Shown here in pieces: positions 46,801 through 56,146 of a stretch of 64,000 nucleotides of DNA; position 1 is the stretch's first letter; each line of letters starts with the position of its first letter. Under the pieces are notes generated by a model. That model ran no database searches. It was not told the DNA's origin and saw nothing but the letters and a program-made list of their open reading frames with translations. The translations under genes and the position numbers were made by a program. Origin of the DNA: JAWVFM01 sp963771655 (lineage in GTDB: Bacteria; Actinomycetota; Thermoleophilia; Solirubrobacterales; 70-9); the NCBI GenBank assembly GCA_963771655.1, contig CAVYUG010000006.1, positions 186,001-250,000 of the forward strand. Reading direction: 5' to 3'.

Positions 46801-48246
46801 GGGCACCCGGTGGACCTCGAAGAGGTTCGTCCCGAGCTCCTGCTCGGGAAGGCCGGCCGTGATCCCGATCAGATCGCCGGACTGCGCGGCGCCGGCGTCT
46901 CGCGCAAGGCGGGCGCAGTTGTCGAGCAGCGCCCGGAGGCTCGTCCAGTCCTCGGCGATGACGCACTGCACGCCGAAGAGCAGGTTCAGCCGCCGCACGG
47001 TCGAGATCCGCGGTGTCACGGCGAGCACGGGGACCTGGGGACGGTGCGCGGAGACCAGCCGGGCGGTCCGGCCCGAGCGCGTCGGCACGACCAGCGCTGA
47101 AAGGCCGAGGGTGTAGGTGGAGCCGACCGCGGCCCTCGCCACCGAGCTGGAGACGTCCGACTCGTCGCCCGCGACGCGGCTGAAGACCCAGTCGCCGTAG
47201 GGCAGATCGGGCTCCACCTCACGCGCGATCCGGTCCATGACCCGCACGGCCTCCACCGGGTACTCGCCGATGGCCGTCTCCTCGGAGAGCATCACCGCGT
47301 CGGTCCCCTGCCAGATGGCGTTGGCGACGTCGGATACCTCGGCGCGCGTCGGGCGCGGCGAGGAGACCATGGAGGCGAGCATCTGCGTTGCGGTGATCGA
47401 CGGCTTGGAGCGCTCGCCGGCGAGGGCGAGGAGCCGCTTTTGCAACACGGGCACCGCGGCGAGCGGCAGCTCGATCCCGAGGTCCCCGCGGGCGACCATG
47501 ATCCCCGAGAGGGCCGCGGCGATGATGGCCTCCGCGTTCTCCGCCGCCTGCGGCTTCTCGATCTTCGCGATCACCGGGATGTCCGAGCGGCTCACGCGGA
47601 GCCGGCGCTCAACGGGAATGAGGTCCTCGGCCCGCCGGACGAACGACACGGCGAGCAGGTCGATTCCGTGCTCGACGGCGAAGTCGACCCAGGCCAGGTC
47701 GGCCTGCCCCACCGAGGGGAGCGGAACGTCGGTGCCCGGCAGATTGAGGCCTTGGTGCGAGCCGACGCGGCCGCCCACCTCGACCTCGCACCTCGCCTCG
47801 CCGCCGCCGCTATCCAGCACGCGAAGCCGGATGCGCCCGTCGGCGAGGAAGACCTCGTTGCCCTCGCGGACCGCGCCCGGCAGCCCCTCCCAGGTGACCG
47901 GGAGGCAGTCGGGGTCGCCCTCGCCGTCGACCTTGATGCTCACGCGGTCGCCCTCCGCGAGGTCGGTGTAGCCACCGGGCAGCTCACCGAGCCTCAACTT
48001 CGGCCCCGGCAGGTCGCCGAGGAGGCCGATCTCCTTGCCCGCGCGCTTCGCCGCCGCTCTGGCCATCGAGACGTTCTCCGTGTGGTCGGCAGGGCTGCCG
48101 TGGGAGAAGTTGAGCCGGAAGACATCGGCCCCGGCGCGGATGAGCGCCTCCATCGTCTCGGTCGAGTGACTCGCCGGGCCGATCGTCGCGACGATCTTGG
48201 TGCGGCGGCGCTCGCCGAGCGCAGCGTGGACGCCGGTGATCGTCAT
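46798..48246 (-). CDS. pyk: Pyruvate kinase
   Basis: 482 aa; ATG 48246. Glycolytic enzyme converting phosphoenolpyruvate to pyruvate with ATP formation. Visible landmarks: RRTKIVATIGPASHSTETMEALI, FRLNFSHGSPADH, LLGDLPGPKLRLG, the B domain, AVSFVRRAEDL, IAKIEKPQAAENAEAII with the catalytic Lys, MVARGDLGIELPL, and ITATQMLASMVSSPRPTRAEVSDVANAIWQGTDAVMLSEETAIGEYP. The C-terminal allosteric domain is present. The gene begins within the stop of the CtpE-like gene (ATGA), so the ATPase and kinase form an operon. This order is unusual. Confidence 0.95.
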   Translation of the reverse strand: MTITGVHAALGERRRTKIVATIGPASHSTETMEALIRAGADVFRLNFSHGSPADHTENVSMARAAAKRAGKEIGLLGDLPGPKLRLGELPGGYTDLAEGDRVSIKVDGEGDPDCLPVTWEGLPGAVREGNEVFLADGRIRLRVLDSGGGEARCEVEVGGRVGSHQGLNLPGTDVPLPSVGQADLAWVDFAVEHGIDLLAVSFVRRAEDLIPVERRLRVSRSDIPVIAKIEKPQAAENAEAIIAAALSGIMVARGDLGIELPLAAVPVLQKRLLALAGERSKPSITATQMLASMVSSPRPTRAEVSDVANAIWQGTDAVMLSEETAIGEYPVEAVRVMDRIAREVEPDLPYGDWVFSRVAGDESDVSSSVARAAVGSTYTLGLSALVVPTRSGRTARLVSAHRPQVPVLAVTPRISTVRRLNLLFGVQCVIAEDWTSLRALLDNCARLARDAGAAQSGDLIGITAGLPEQELGTNLFEVHRVP

Positions 48247-50738
48247 TTTCCCGGCGCCTCGGCGTGCACCGCGGGCGCCTCGGAGGTCTGCGGCTTGTGG
48301 GTGGGAGCCGGGATGTCCTCATCCGGGGCCGGCGGCGGGATGTCGGGGGCCTCGAGCCGCTGGATGTAGGGGATGCGCCAGGCGACCGCGGCGATGAGAA
48401 GGCCGATCGCGACGCAAAGGAGCGCGAGGAACCACTCGGCCGCCGAGAGGATCTCGAGCTGGAAGAAGTTGCGGACCGGCGTCGCGGCGAGGCCGAGGGC
48501 GTAAAGGGCGCCGAGGCCGGCGACGAGCGCGAGCATGTAGCTCTGGATCGTGATGTGCTCGCGCCCGGGCCCTCGTTCCAGGAGCAGGATGAAGCAGAGC
48601 CCGAGGACGATGAGCGTCGTGGTCGCAGCCGTGCGTCCGTCCTCGATCGTGCCTCCGAACACCGTGTCGACGAGGAAGAACGAAAGAAGGGACGCCACTC
48701 CGCAGGCCACGCCGGCGGGCACCGCGAAGGCGGCGAGCGACCGCAGGAGGTGCCCGCGGTAGAGCGGGCCCTCGCTCGGGGCGAGGGCGAGCACGAAGGA
48801 GGGGATGCCGATCGTGAGCGTCGCCGCGACCGTCAGGTGGCGCGGGAGGAACGGGAACGCGAAACCGGTGATCGCGGCGAAGAGGATCAGCACTCCGGCG
48901 TAGACGCTCTTGGTCAGGTAGAGGCGTCCGAGCCGGTGGATGTTGCGCGCGATGCGCCGCCCCTCTGCGACGGCCCGCGGGAGCATCGCGAACTGGTCCG
49001 AGAGCAGGACGATGTCGGCCACGCCCTTGGTCACCTGACTGCCCGAGCCCATCGCGACGGCGAGGCGCGCGCGCTTCAGCGCCGGCACGTCGTTGACGCC
49101 GTCGCCGATCATCGCGGTGAAGCGTCCGCCTTCGGCCAGGGCCCCCACGAGCGCCTGCTTCTGCTCAGGGGTGATGCGGCAGAAGACGGTGTTCTTGGCA
49201 GCGGCGGCCGCGAGCCCGGACTTGTCCTGAGGGAGGTTGGGGCCCTCGATGACGCCCGCGTCGCCCGGGACACCCACCGACCGCGCCACGGCGGTGACGG
49301 TCTCGCGTGCGTCGCCCGAGATCAGCTTCAGGTCGACCTGCTGCTCCCGCATGAACTCGACCGTGTCGCGGGCGTCCGAGCGAAGCCGCTCCTCCAGCAC
49401 GACCAGCGCGCGAGCCTCGAGCTTCGGCGGCGGCTGATGGGCGGGGTCGTCCGGAAGGCGGCCGGCCGCCTCGCCGAACGCCACCACGCGTCTCCCCGCG
49501 CTCGTGTGCTCCGCGAGCGCCTTCTCGAGGGGAGGCGGCAGGGCCAGCGCGCCCGCGCGCTTCAGCACGTCGGGGGCGCCGAGCACGTAGGAGCGGGCCG
49601 TGCCGTCGCCATCGAGGGTCGCCCCGCTCCACTTCCAGGCCGACGAGAAGGGAACCTCGGCGACGACTGGCCGCGGCGATGCCGGGAAGCGCTCCGCGAT
49701 CACCTGAAGCGTACGGTTGCGCTCCCCGGCGGAGTGCGCGAAGCGCCCGAGCGCCTCCTGAGCCGGGCCGGGCCGCTCGGGATCCGCGACCTCCACGGCG
49801 ACGAGCGAGAGGGTGCCGTCGGTGAGCGTCCCGGTCTTGTCGACGCAGATTGTGTCGACGGCTGCGAGAGCCTCGGTGGCGCTCAGCTGCTGCACGAGCG
49901 TCCGCATCCGCGCGAGGCGGATCGCCGCGACCGCGAGCGTCACCGACATCAGCAGGACGAGCCCCTCGGGCACCATCGTCACCAGGCCGGCCGCAGCCGT
50001 CTGGGCGGCGTCGGTGATGCCGACGCTTCGGATCGACAGCGCGAGCACGAGGACGATCCCGAGCGGGGCCATCACGATCGTCGTCGCCCAGAGGACGCGG
50101 TTGACCTCCTCCTGGAGGGGCGACAGCGGATGGCGGAAGGCGCGGGCCTCGCCGGCGACCCTGCCCGCGTAGCTCTGCTCCCGAACGGCGTCGACCTCGT
50201 AGTGGCCGGAGCCGGCGAGGCAGAAGGAGCCCGACAACACCCGGTCGCCGCGCCGCTTGCGAACGCCGTCGGCCTCACCGGTGAGGATCGACTCGTCCAT
50301 CGTGAGGCCGCGCGCCGCGATGGCCTCCCCGTCTGCGACGAGCTGGTCGCCCGGCTCGACGCGCACGACGTCACCCGGCACGACCTCCTCGGCGCGAAGC
50401 TCGGTCAGCTTGCCGTCGCGGATGGCCTTTGCCCGGGGCGCGACGAGCAGGGCGAGCTCATCCAGCGTCTCCTTCGCGCGCAGCTCCGAGCGGATGCCGA
50501 TCGCGGTGTTGACGACGGCGATGAGGCCGAAGATCGCGTCGGCGAAGAGGCCGAGCCCCACGAGGAGGATGAAGAACGCCCCGAGGATCGCGTTGAAGAG
50601 CGTGAAGACGTTCGCCGCGACGATGCTCGAGACGGACCGCGAGCTCGAGGGCTCGACCGGGCCGAGGCCCGCCAGGCGCCGGCGCGCCTCGGCCGTGGAG
50701 AGGCCCTCTAGGCGCACGTCAGCCACCCGGTCATTCAT
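48243..50738 (-). CDS. ctpE: P-type cation-transport ATPase, CtpE-like
   Basis: 831 aa; ATG 50738. P2-type core: GLTMDESILTGEADGV, the TM4 motif MVPEGLVLLMSVTLAVAAIRLARMR, phosphorylation site VDTICVDKTGTLTDGTL (Asp300), PFSSAWKWSG, and hinge AMIGDGVNDVPALKRARLAVAMG. The N-terminal region has the actuator and the first helix pair. This pattern with MVPEGL and FSSAxKWSG matches mycobacterial CtpE, a calcium-responsive ATPase; the transported ion is an inference. The C-terminal 40 residues are Pro-rich. It is co-transcribed with pyruvate kinase (4-bp overlap). Divergent from the osmoprotectant operon with 33 bp between starts. Confidence 0.9.
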   Translation of the reverse strand: MNDRVADVRLEGLSTAEARRRLAGLGPVEPSSSRSVSSIVAANVFTLFNAILGAFFILLVGLGLFADAIFGLIAVVNTAIGIRSELRAKETLDELALLVAPRAKAIRDGKLTELRAEEVVPGDVVRVEPGDQLVADGEAIAARGLTMDESILTGEADGVRKRRGDRVLSGSFCLAGSGHYEVDAVREQSYAGRVAGEARAFRHPLSPLQEEVNRVLWATTIVMAPLGIVLVLALSIRSVGITDAAQTAAAGLVTMVPEGLVLLMSVTLAVAAIRLARMRTLVQQLSATEALAAVDTICVDKTGTLTDGTLSLVAVEVADPERPGPAQEALGRFAHSAGERNRTLQVIAERFPASPRPVVAEVPFSSAWKWSGATLDGDGTARSYVLGAPDVLKRAGALALPPPLEKALAEHTSAGRRVVAFGEAAGRLPDDPAHQPPPKLEARALVVLEERLRSDARDTVEFMREQQVDLKLISGDARETVTAVARSVGVPGDAGVIEGPNLPQDKSGLAAAAAKNTVFCRITPEQKQALVGALAEGGRFTAMIGDGVNDVPALKRARLAVAMGSGSQVTKGVADIVLLSDQFAMLPRAVAEGRRIARNIHRLGRLYLTKSVYAGVLILFAAITGFAFPFLPRHLTVAATLTIGIPSFVLALAPSEGPLYRGHLLRSLAAFAVPAGVACGVASLLSFFLVDTVFGGTIEDGRTAATTTLIVLGLCFILLLERGPGREHITIQSYMLALVAGLGALYALGLAATPVRNFFQLEILSAAEWFLALLCVAIGLLIAAVAWRIPYIQRLEAPDIPPPAPDEDIPAPTHKPQTSEAPAVHAEAPGK

Positions 50739-50771
50739 AGCGGAGGCATTGTCGCGGTAGATTCCGTCAGC

Positions 50772-51962
50772 TTGACGGCGCGGGGGCAGAGCGAGGGCGC
50801 CGGGTCCGCTGAGGCCCTGGCGGTCGAGTTCCGCGAGGCGACGAAGAAGTACGCCGGGACCGAGAGCCGGGCCGTCGACAACCTGAGCCTGGAGGTGCCG
50901 GCGGGGGAGATCTGCGTCTTCGTCGGTCCGTCGGGCTGCGGCAAGACCACCGCGATGCGGATGGTCAACCGAATGGTCGAGATCACGAGTGGCGACATCC
51001 TCGTTGGCGATCGGTCGGTGCGCGAACGCTCGCCGTCGGAGCTTCGGCGCGAGATCGGCTACGTGATCCAGCAGACGGGCCTCTTCCCCCACCGCACGAT
51101 CGCCGAGAACGTCGCGACCGTCCCGCGGCTCTTGGGTTGGGACAAAGCGCGGATCCAGGCCCGCGTCGGGGAGCTGCTCGAGCTCGTCTCACTCGACCCC
51201 GACCTTGCTCACCGCTACCCGGCGCAACTCTCCGGCGGGCAGCAGCAGCGCGTGGGCGTGGCGCGCGCCCTCGCCGCCGACCCGAGCGTGATGTTGATGG
51301 ACGAGCCGTTCGGCGCGGTCGACCCGATCAACCGCGAGCGCCTCCAAAACGAGTTCCTTCGCCTCCAGGCCGAAGTGCGCAAGACGATCCTGTTCGTCAC
51401 CCACGACATCGACGAGGCGATCAAGATGGGCGACCGCGTCGCGGTCCTTCGGAAGGGCGGACACCTGGCGCAGTTCGCGACGCCGGCGGAGCTCCTGATG
51501 TCGCCCGCCGACGAGTTCGTCGAGGACTTCGTCGGCGCCGACCGCGCGTTGAAGAGGTTGTCCCTCATGCGCGTCGCCGACATCGACCTCTGGGAGGCGC
51601 CGCTCGCCTTCGTCGGCCAGGCGACCTCGGACGTGCGGGCGAAGCTCGATGGGGCTGAGGTACCCCATCCGCTTCTCGTCGACTCCGAGCGCCGCCCGCT
51701 CGGCTGGCTCTCGGAGTCTGACCTCGCAGGCGAGGTGGTCCCGTCCACGGCCGACTCGAGCCCTGACCCGATCCTCGACCGCGACGACGTGATGCGCGAC
51801 GCGCTCTCGGACCTGATGCAGGCCGAGAGCCTCTACGCGCCCGTGGTCGACCCCCGAGGCAGGATCGCCGGGGTGCTGTCGGTCGAGATCATCTCCGAGT
51901 TCCTGGGGTCGGCCGACGCGCTGGTGGAGGAGCACGCGGCGGCGGAAAGGCCCCTCGGATGA
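50772..51962 (+). CDS. opuCA: Osmoprotectant ABC transporter ATPase with CBS domain (OpuCA-type)
   Basis: 396 aa from TTG 50772, or a later start. Walker A VGPSGCGKTTAMRMVNRM, Q-loop YVIQQTGLFPHRTIAEN, signature AQLSGGQQQRVGVARAL and Walker B VMLMDEPFGAVDPINRERLQ, followed by FVTHDIDEAIKMGDRVAVL. The C-terminal 120 residues form a CBS-type module (LLVDSERRPLGWLSESDL, YAPVVDPRGRIAGVLSVEIIS) that in OpuC senses ionic strength. It is the first of four overlapping genes encoding a glycine betaine/choline-type importer. Confidence 0.9.
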   Translation: MTARGQSEGAGSAEALAVEFREATKKYAGTESRAVDNLSLEVPAGEICVFVGPSGCGKTTAMRMVNRMVEITSGDILVGDRSVRERSPSELRREIGYVIQQTGLFPHRTIAENVATVPRLLGWDKARIQARVGELLELVSLDPDLAHRYPAQLSGGQQQRVGVARALAADPSVMLMDEPFGAVDPINRERLQNEFLRLQAEVRKTILFVTHDIDEAIKMGDRVAVLRKGGHLAQFATPAELLMSPADEFVEDFVGADRALKRLSLMRVADIDLWEAPLAFVGQATSDVRAKLDGAEVPHPLLVDSERRPLGWLSESDLAGEVVPSTADSSPDPILDRDDVMRDALSDLMQAESLYAPVVDPRGRIAGVLSVEIISEFLGSADALVEEHAAAERPLG

Positions 51963-52711
51963 TCGGCGCCGCCCTTGCTGCGAAGGCCCCCGGCGCCGTG
52001 GTCCTCGCGCAGGGGCTGCCGCAGAGCTTCTTCCACAATCGCAAGGGCCACCTTCCCTGCCAGGCAACCGATGCCCTGTTTTGCCCGCAGTGGGCCGTCG
52101 ACAACTTCCACCTCTACGTCAACCCGGCGCTGAAGCAGTTGTTCCTGGTGGTGGTGTCGGTGGCGGTCGGGTTCGCCATCGCGCTGGCGATGGCGATCTT
52201 CTCGCACCGCCGCCGTTGGCTCCAGCCGCCGCTGATCGGCGTGACGGGCGTGATCTACACGATCCCCAGCATCGCGTTCTTCGTGCTGCTCCTGCCGATC
52301 ACCGGCCTCGGGACGATCACCGGGATCATCCCGCTCGCCCTCTACACGCTCCAGATCATCTACCGCAACGCGGTCTCGGGCCTGGCCAACGTCCCCGCGG
52401 CCGCGAAGGACGCGGGGCGGGGAATGGGCATGACGGAGGGCCAGCTCCTCCGGCGGGTCGAGCTGCCGCTCGCCGTTCCCGAGATCGTCGCCGGCCTCCG
52501 CGTGGCGACCGTTTCCACGATGGCGCTCGCGACGCTCGCGTTCCTCGGCGGCGCCGGCGGCCTCGGGGCGCTCATCATCGCGCAGCCGGACTTCAAGACC
52601 AACATCGTCCTGGCGGGGGGCCTCGCGATCCTGATGGCGGTGGTCCTGGATCTCGGCCTGCTGGGAGCACAACGCTTCGCCACCCCCTGGCTGCGGGCGA
52701 GGGCGGCATGA
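51959..52711 (+). CDS. Osmoprotectant ABC transporter permease (OpuCB/OpuCD-type, first)
   Basis: 250 aa permease with about five or six helices. Motifs of the QAT family: NFHLYVNPALKQLFLVVVSVAVGFAIALAMA, GVIYTIPSIAFFVLLLPITGLG and the coupling loop DAGRGMGMTEGQLLRRVELPLAVPEIVAGLRVA. The start overlaps the ATPase stop (ATGA at 51959) and the stop overlaps the next permease start. An N-terminal segment of 35 residues contains two cysteines. Confidence 0.9.
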   Translation: MIGAALAAKAPGAVVLAQGLPQSFFHNRKGHLPCQATDALFCPQWAVDNFHLYVNPALKQLFLVVVSVAVGFAIALAMAIFSHRRRWLQPPLIGVTGVIYTIPSIAFFVLLLPITGLGTITGIIPLALYTLQIIYRNAVSGLANVPAAAKDAGRGMGMTEGQLLRRVELPLAVPEIVAGLRVATVSTMALATLAFLGGAGGLGALIIAQPDFKTNIVLAGGLAILMAVVLDLGLLGAQRFATPWLRARAA

Positions 52712-53442
52712 TCGACCACTCTCTCCCGGTGGCGGCTCTCGGCGCTTTCGGCGACGCAATCGACTTCATCCTGCATCCGCAGGCGAGCTCGGTGGCCGGC
52801 GCGCACCAGGTCGGCGGCCCGTCCGAGGTCTGGGCGCTCACGCTCGCGCAGCTCAAGGTGTCAGGCATCGCGCTGGCCGGCTCGATAGCCCTCGCGCTGC
52901 CCGTGGGCGCCTACTTCGGGCACAAGGGGCGCGGCGAGTTCTTCGCGGTCGCGTTCGGCAACGCGGGGCGAGCCCTGCCCGAGATTGCGATCGTCTTCCT
53001 CCTCGCGGCCGTCATCGGGGTCGGGCTCGGGAACGTGGCGATCGCGCTGATGGTCCTCGGCGTGCCGCCGATCCTCACCAACACCTACGTCGCTGTCCGC
53101 CAGGTCGACCAGGACGCCGTACAGGCCGCGCGGGGGATGGGGATGACCGAGCTGGGGGTGCTGTTACGCGTCGAGCTGCCACTCGGGGTCCCGACGATCA
53201 TGGGCGGTGTCCGCACCGCGGCGATCAACATCATCGCGACGGCGACGATCGCGTCCTTCGTCGGCTACTCGGACCTCGGCGACTTCATCACGCAGAAGAA
53301 CGTGTACGGCGACGCCGGCGTCCTGGCGGGCGCGATCTGCGTGGCGGCCCTCGCCCTTCTGGTCGAGCTCGGCCTCGCCGGAGTCCAGCGCCTTCTGACG
53401 CCGAAGGGCCTGAAATTGCAGCGCGAGGCCGCGCGGGCATAG
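52708..53442 (+). CDS. Osmoprotectant ABC transporter permease (second)
   Basis: 244 aa, ATG 52708, overlapping the previous stop by 4 bp. Similar to the previous permease: VGAYFGHKGRGEFFAVAFGNAGRALPEIAIVFLLAAVIGVGLGNVAIALMVLGVPPILTNTYVAVRQV and QAARGMGMTELGVLLRVELPLGVPTIMGGVRTAAINIIATATIA (parts). The two permeases presumably form the heterodimeric channel. The substrate-binding gene follows after 55 bp. Confidence 0.9.
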   Translation: MIDHSLPVAALGAFGDAIDFILHPQASSVAGAHQVGGPSEVWALTLAQLKVSGIALAGSIALALPVGAYFGHKGRGEFFAVAFGNAGRALPEIAIVFLLAAVIGVGLGNVAIALMVLGVPPILTNTYVAVRQVDQDAVQAARGMGMTELGVLLRVELPLGVPTIMGGVRTAAINIIATATIASFVGYSDLGDFITQKNVYGDAGVLAGAICVAALALLVELGLAGVQRLLTPKGLKLQREAARA

Positions 53443-53497
53443 GATCACGGCGCCGGATACCCGGCCGATCAATGTGAGAGAGGGAAGGGGCATCTCA

Positions 53498-54484
53498 GTG
53501 TTCGCATCGAGCTCAAGGCTTCGCGTCGCATCTGCGCTGGCAATCGCCGCCGCGGCGATTCTCGTGGCCGCGTGCGGCTCCAGCGACAACTCGAACGGCA
53601 ACGGGGGAGGAAACCCGAGCGCCGAGAGCAGCTTGATCAAGTCCGACTCGTCGAACGGGAACGTGACGCTGACCGTCGGCTCGAAGAATTTCACCGAGCA
53701 GTACGTTCTCGGACAGATCTACGCCCAGGCGCTGAAGGCCGCGGGCTACGACGTGAAGACCCAGCTCAACCTCGGCTCGGAGACGATCGCGCTCAAGGCG
53801 CTTCAAAACGGCGAGATCTCCGGCTACCCGGAGTACACGTCGACCGCCCTCGAGTCGTTCTTCGACGTCAAGCCCGAGGACGTGCCGAGCACGGCGAACG
53901 CGGCGTACAAGCTTGCCAAGAAGGACCTCTCCAAGCAGGGCCAGACGGCCCTGCCGCCGGCCCCGTACTCGAGCGCGAACGCGGTGGGGATGCTGACGAG
54001 CGAGGCCAAGAAGCTCGGCGTGAAGTCGATCTCGGACCTCAAGGGCAAGTCGCAGAACCTGACCTTCTACGGCTCGCCCGAGTGCCGGCAGCGGATCGAC
54101 TGCCTGCTCGGCCTCGAGAAGGACTACGGCCTCAAGTTCAAGTCCTTCACGCCGGTGGACATCGGCCTTCGCTATCAGGTCCTCGACAAGGGCCAGGCGG
54201 ATCTCTCGATCCTCTTCACAACCGACGCACAGCTCGCGGACTCGGACAAGTACACGATCCTCACGGACGACAAGCACGTGCTGACGCCGGGCTATCCGAT
54301 GTTCATCACGACGCCGAAGGTCGTCGAGCAGGCCGGCCCCGACCTGGAGAAGACGATCGACGAGGTGAACAAGCCCCTCGACCTGAAGACGATCCAGGAG
54401 CTGAACGCCCGCGTCGACATCGACAAGAAGCAGCCCGCGCAGGTCGCGAACGAGTACCTGAAGAGTGCCGGGTTCGTGAAGTAG
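53498..54484 (+). CDS. opuCC: Osmoprotectant ABC transporter substrate-binding lipoprotein (OpuCC/ProX-type)
   Basis: 328 aa from GTG 53498, 7 bp after GAGGGAAGGGG; an in-frame GTG at 53474 gives a longer, less likely start. Signal peptide with lipobox (ILVAACGSS). The mature domain starts VTLTVGSKNFTEQYVLGQIYAQALKAAGYDV, with NGEISGYPEYTSTALESFF and DLSILFTTDAQLADSDKYTILTDDKH, typical of the QAT-type ProX/OpuBC binding proteins that trap quaternary ammonium compounds with aromatic residues. Last gene of the transporter operon; the LLM gene begins 3 bp after its stop. Confidence 0.92.
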   Translation: MFASSSRLRVASALAIAAAAILVAACGSSDNSNGNGGGNPSAESSLIKSDSSNGNVTLTVGSKNFTEQYVLGQIYAQALKAAGYDVKTQLNLGSETIALKALQNGEISGYPEYTSTALESFFDVKPEDVPSTANAAYKLAKKDLSKQGQTALPPAPYSSANAVGMLTSEAKKLGVKSISDLKGKSQNLTFYGSPECRQRIDCLLGLEKDYGLKFKSFTPVDIGLRYQVLDKGQADLSILFTTDAQLADSDKYTILTDDKHVLTPGYPMFITTPKVVEQAGPDLEKTIDEVNKPLDLKTIQELNARVDIDKKQPAQVANEYLKSAGFVK

Positions 54485-54486
54485 TC

Positions 54487-55554
54487 ATGCCGATGAAGCT
54501 CGGCCTCAACCTGGGCTATTGGGGAATCGGGCCCCGGGGCGAGGAGGCCGTCGAGATCGTCCGGTCAGTCGAGCGGCTCGGCTACGACTCGGTCTGGGCC
54601 GCTGAGTCCTACGGCTCCGACGTCGTCAGCGTGCTCGCGTGGCTGGCACCGCAGACCGAGACGATCAAGCTCGGCGCGGCGATCATGCAGGTCCCGGCGC
54701 GCGCGCCGGCCGCGGCGGCGATGGCGGGCTGCACGATCGACGCGCTCTCGGACGGGCGCTTCATCTTCGGGTTCGGGCCCTCGGGCCCGCAGGTCTCTGA
54801 GGGCTGGTACGGCGTCGCCTATCCGAAGCCGTGGGGCCGCACTCGCGAGTACGTGGAGATCGTCCGCGAGATCGTCGCCCGCGAGGGGCCGCTCGAGTAC
54901 GAGGGCGACCACTACCAGCTGCCGCTCGACGGCGGCGCCGGGCAGGGCAAGGCGCTGAAGCTCAACTTCCACCCGGTCCGGAACCACATCCCGATCTTCC
55001 TCGGCGCGATCGGCCGCAAGTCGGTGGAGCTGGCGGCCGAGATCGCCGACGGGTGGATCCCCATCTTCTCCTCGGCCGACGCCTTCGAGTCGACCTGGGG
55101 CGAGCACCTCGAGGCCGGCTTCGCCAAGGGCGGGCGCAGGCGTTCGGACCTGGAGGTCTCGCCGACCCTCTCGGTGGCGATCGACGGAGATCTCGATTCG
55201 GCGCGAGGCCTCGTCAAGGCGAGCCTGCTGCTCTACCTGGGCGGGATGGGCTCGCGGAAGACGAACTTCTACGTCGACCTGACGCACCGCTTCGGGTTCG
55301 GCGAGGTCGCCGACGAGGTGCAGGGCCTCTACCTCGATGGCAAGCGCGAGGAGGCTTACGCGGCGATCCCGGACGCGCTCGCGGACGCGACCTCGCTCGT
55401 GGGCCCGGAGTCGGAGGTGGCCGAGCGTGTGGAGCGCTACGCCGCCGTGGGGGTCGACCGCCTCATCGTCTCGCCCCTTCACCCCGACCCGGCCGAGCGG
55501 ATGCACACGCTCGAGCGCCTGGCGGCGCTCGCGAAGGCCGCCGCCCCGGCCTAG
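54487..55554 (+). CDS. Luciferase-like F420-dependent oxidoreductase
   Basis: 355 aa from ATG 54487 (ATG 54493 two codons later). TIM-barrel luciferase-like monooxygenase family: MKLGLNLGYWGIGPRGEEAVEIVRSVERLGYDSVWAAESYGSDVVSVLAWLA (parts), IKLGAAIMQVPARAPAAAAMAG, FGFGPSGPQVSEGWYGVAY and LGAIGRKSVELAAEIADGWIP. The sequence follows the mycobacterial LLM class that uses F420; FMN use cannot be excluded. Its position right after the osmoprotectant binding protein (3 bp) suggests the same transcript, but no functional link is obvious. Confidence 0.88.
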   Translation: MPMKLGLNLGYWGIGPRGEEAVEIVRSVERLGYDSVWAAESYGSDVVSVLAWLAPQTETIKLGAAIMQVPARAPAAAAMAGCTIDALSDGRFIFGFGPSGPQVSEGWYGVAYPKPWGRTREYVEIVREIVAREGPLEYEGDHYQLPLDGGAGQGKALKLNFHPVRNHIPIFLGAIGRKSVELAAEIADGWIPIFSSADAFESTWGEHLEAGFAKGGRRRSDLEVSPTLSVAIDGDLDSARGLVKASLLLYLGGMGSRKTNFYVDLTHRFGFGEVADEVQGLYLDGKREEAYAAIPDALADATSLVGPESEVAERVERYAAVGVDRLIVSPLHPDPAERMHTLERLAALAKAAAPA

Positions 55555-55567
55555 GCGCGCAGCCCCT

Positions 55568-55606
55568 TTGGCGCCTTTTGGGTGCATACCACCCATAAAG
55601 CGCCAA
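55568..55606. repeat. Nested palindromic repeat, GCTATAGC family, degenerate copy C
   Basis: Outer arms TTGGCGC/GCGCCAA (55568-55574, 55600-55606) around TTTTGGGTGCATACCACCCATAAA. Inner arms TGGGTG/CACCCA echo the GCACCCAAAAG of copy A; the exact GCTATAGC centre is altered. Shares the outer-arm/inner-palindrome layout but different outer arms. Confidence 0.5.
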
Positions 55607-55679
55607 GCGGCACGGCTTTCGTGCCCCCCGCGCGCACAGCGCCGGTTGCGGCTCGGGCGCGCGCACTAGGCTCCGGCCG

Positions 55680-56138
55680 GTGACAGATCGGCCCGACAGC
55701 CTCTCCGTCGACATGTTCCTCGCCGACCGCGCGGAGGCGATCAACGGGAAGCTCTACGTGATGGGCGGGGCCTGGGACCGGCTCCAGGTCCCCGAGCTCC
55801 CGGGGCCGCTGCCCGTGTCGATCTCCGTCGCCGTGGTCATCACGGTGCCGTGGAGCCTCACGAACCGCCGGTTCACCTTCTCGCTCGAGCTGGTTGACGT
55901 CGACAACGCCCCGGTGCAGCTCGGCGACGAGGCGGAGGGCGGGCTCGTCAGCATTCCGTTTGAGGTCGGCCGGCCCCCGGGCCTGCGGGAGGGACGGCCG
56001 CAGAAGAACGTCCTCAGCGTGATGATCGGGCCCGGCCTCCAGTTCGAGCGGCCGGGCACGTACTCGTTCCGAGGCTTGATCGACGGTGAGGAGCTCAACC
56101 GGGCGACCTTCGATCTGGTCGACCCCGGCCAGGTATAA
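55680..56138 (+). CDS. Uncharacterised beta-rich protein (DUF6941-like)
   Basis: 152 aa from GTG 55680. Two sandwich-like halves: LSVDMFLADRAEAINGKLYVMGGAWDRL and VAVVITVPWSLTNRRFTFSLELVDVDNAPVQLG, then FERPGTYSFRGLIDGEELNRATFDLV. The block with ADRAEAINGKLYVMGGAWDRL is, from memory, the signature of DUF6941 proteins. No catalytic motif is apparent. It ends 8 bp before the kinase gene, so it is likely co-transcribed with the kinase. Confidence 0.75.
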   Translation: MTDRPDSLSVDMFLADRAEAINGKLYVMGGAWDRLQVPELPGPLPVSISVAVVITVPWSLTNRRFTFSLELVDVDNAPVQLGDEAEGGLVSIPFEVGRPPGLREGRPQKNVLSVMIGPGLQFERPGTYSFRGLIDGEELNRATFDLVDPGQV

Positions 56139-56146
56139 GAGGGCGA

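Noticed and set aside
48264..50711. A plus-strand open frame of about 815 codons opposite the CtpE-like gene
   Set aside because: No domain features; the minus strand holds DKTGT and other intact P-type ATPase motifs.
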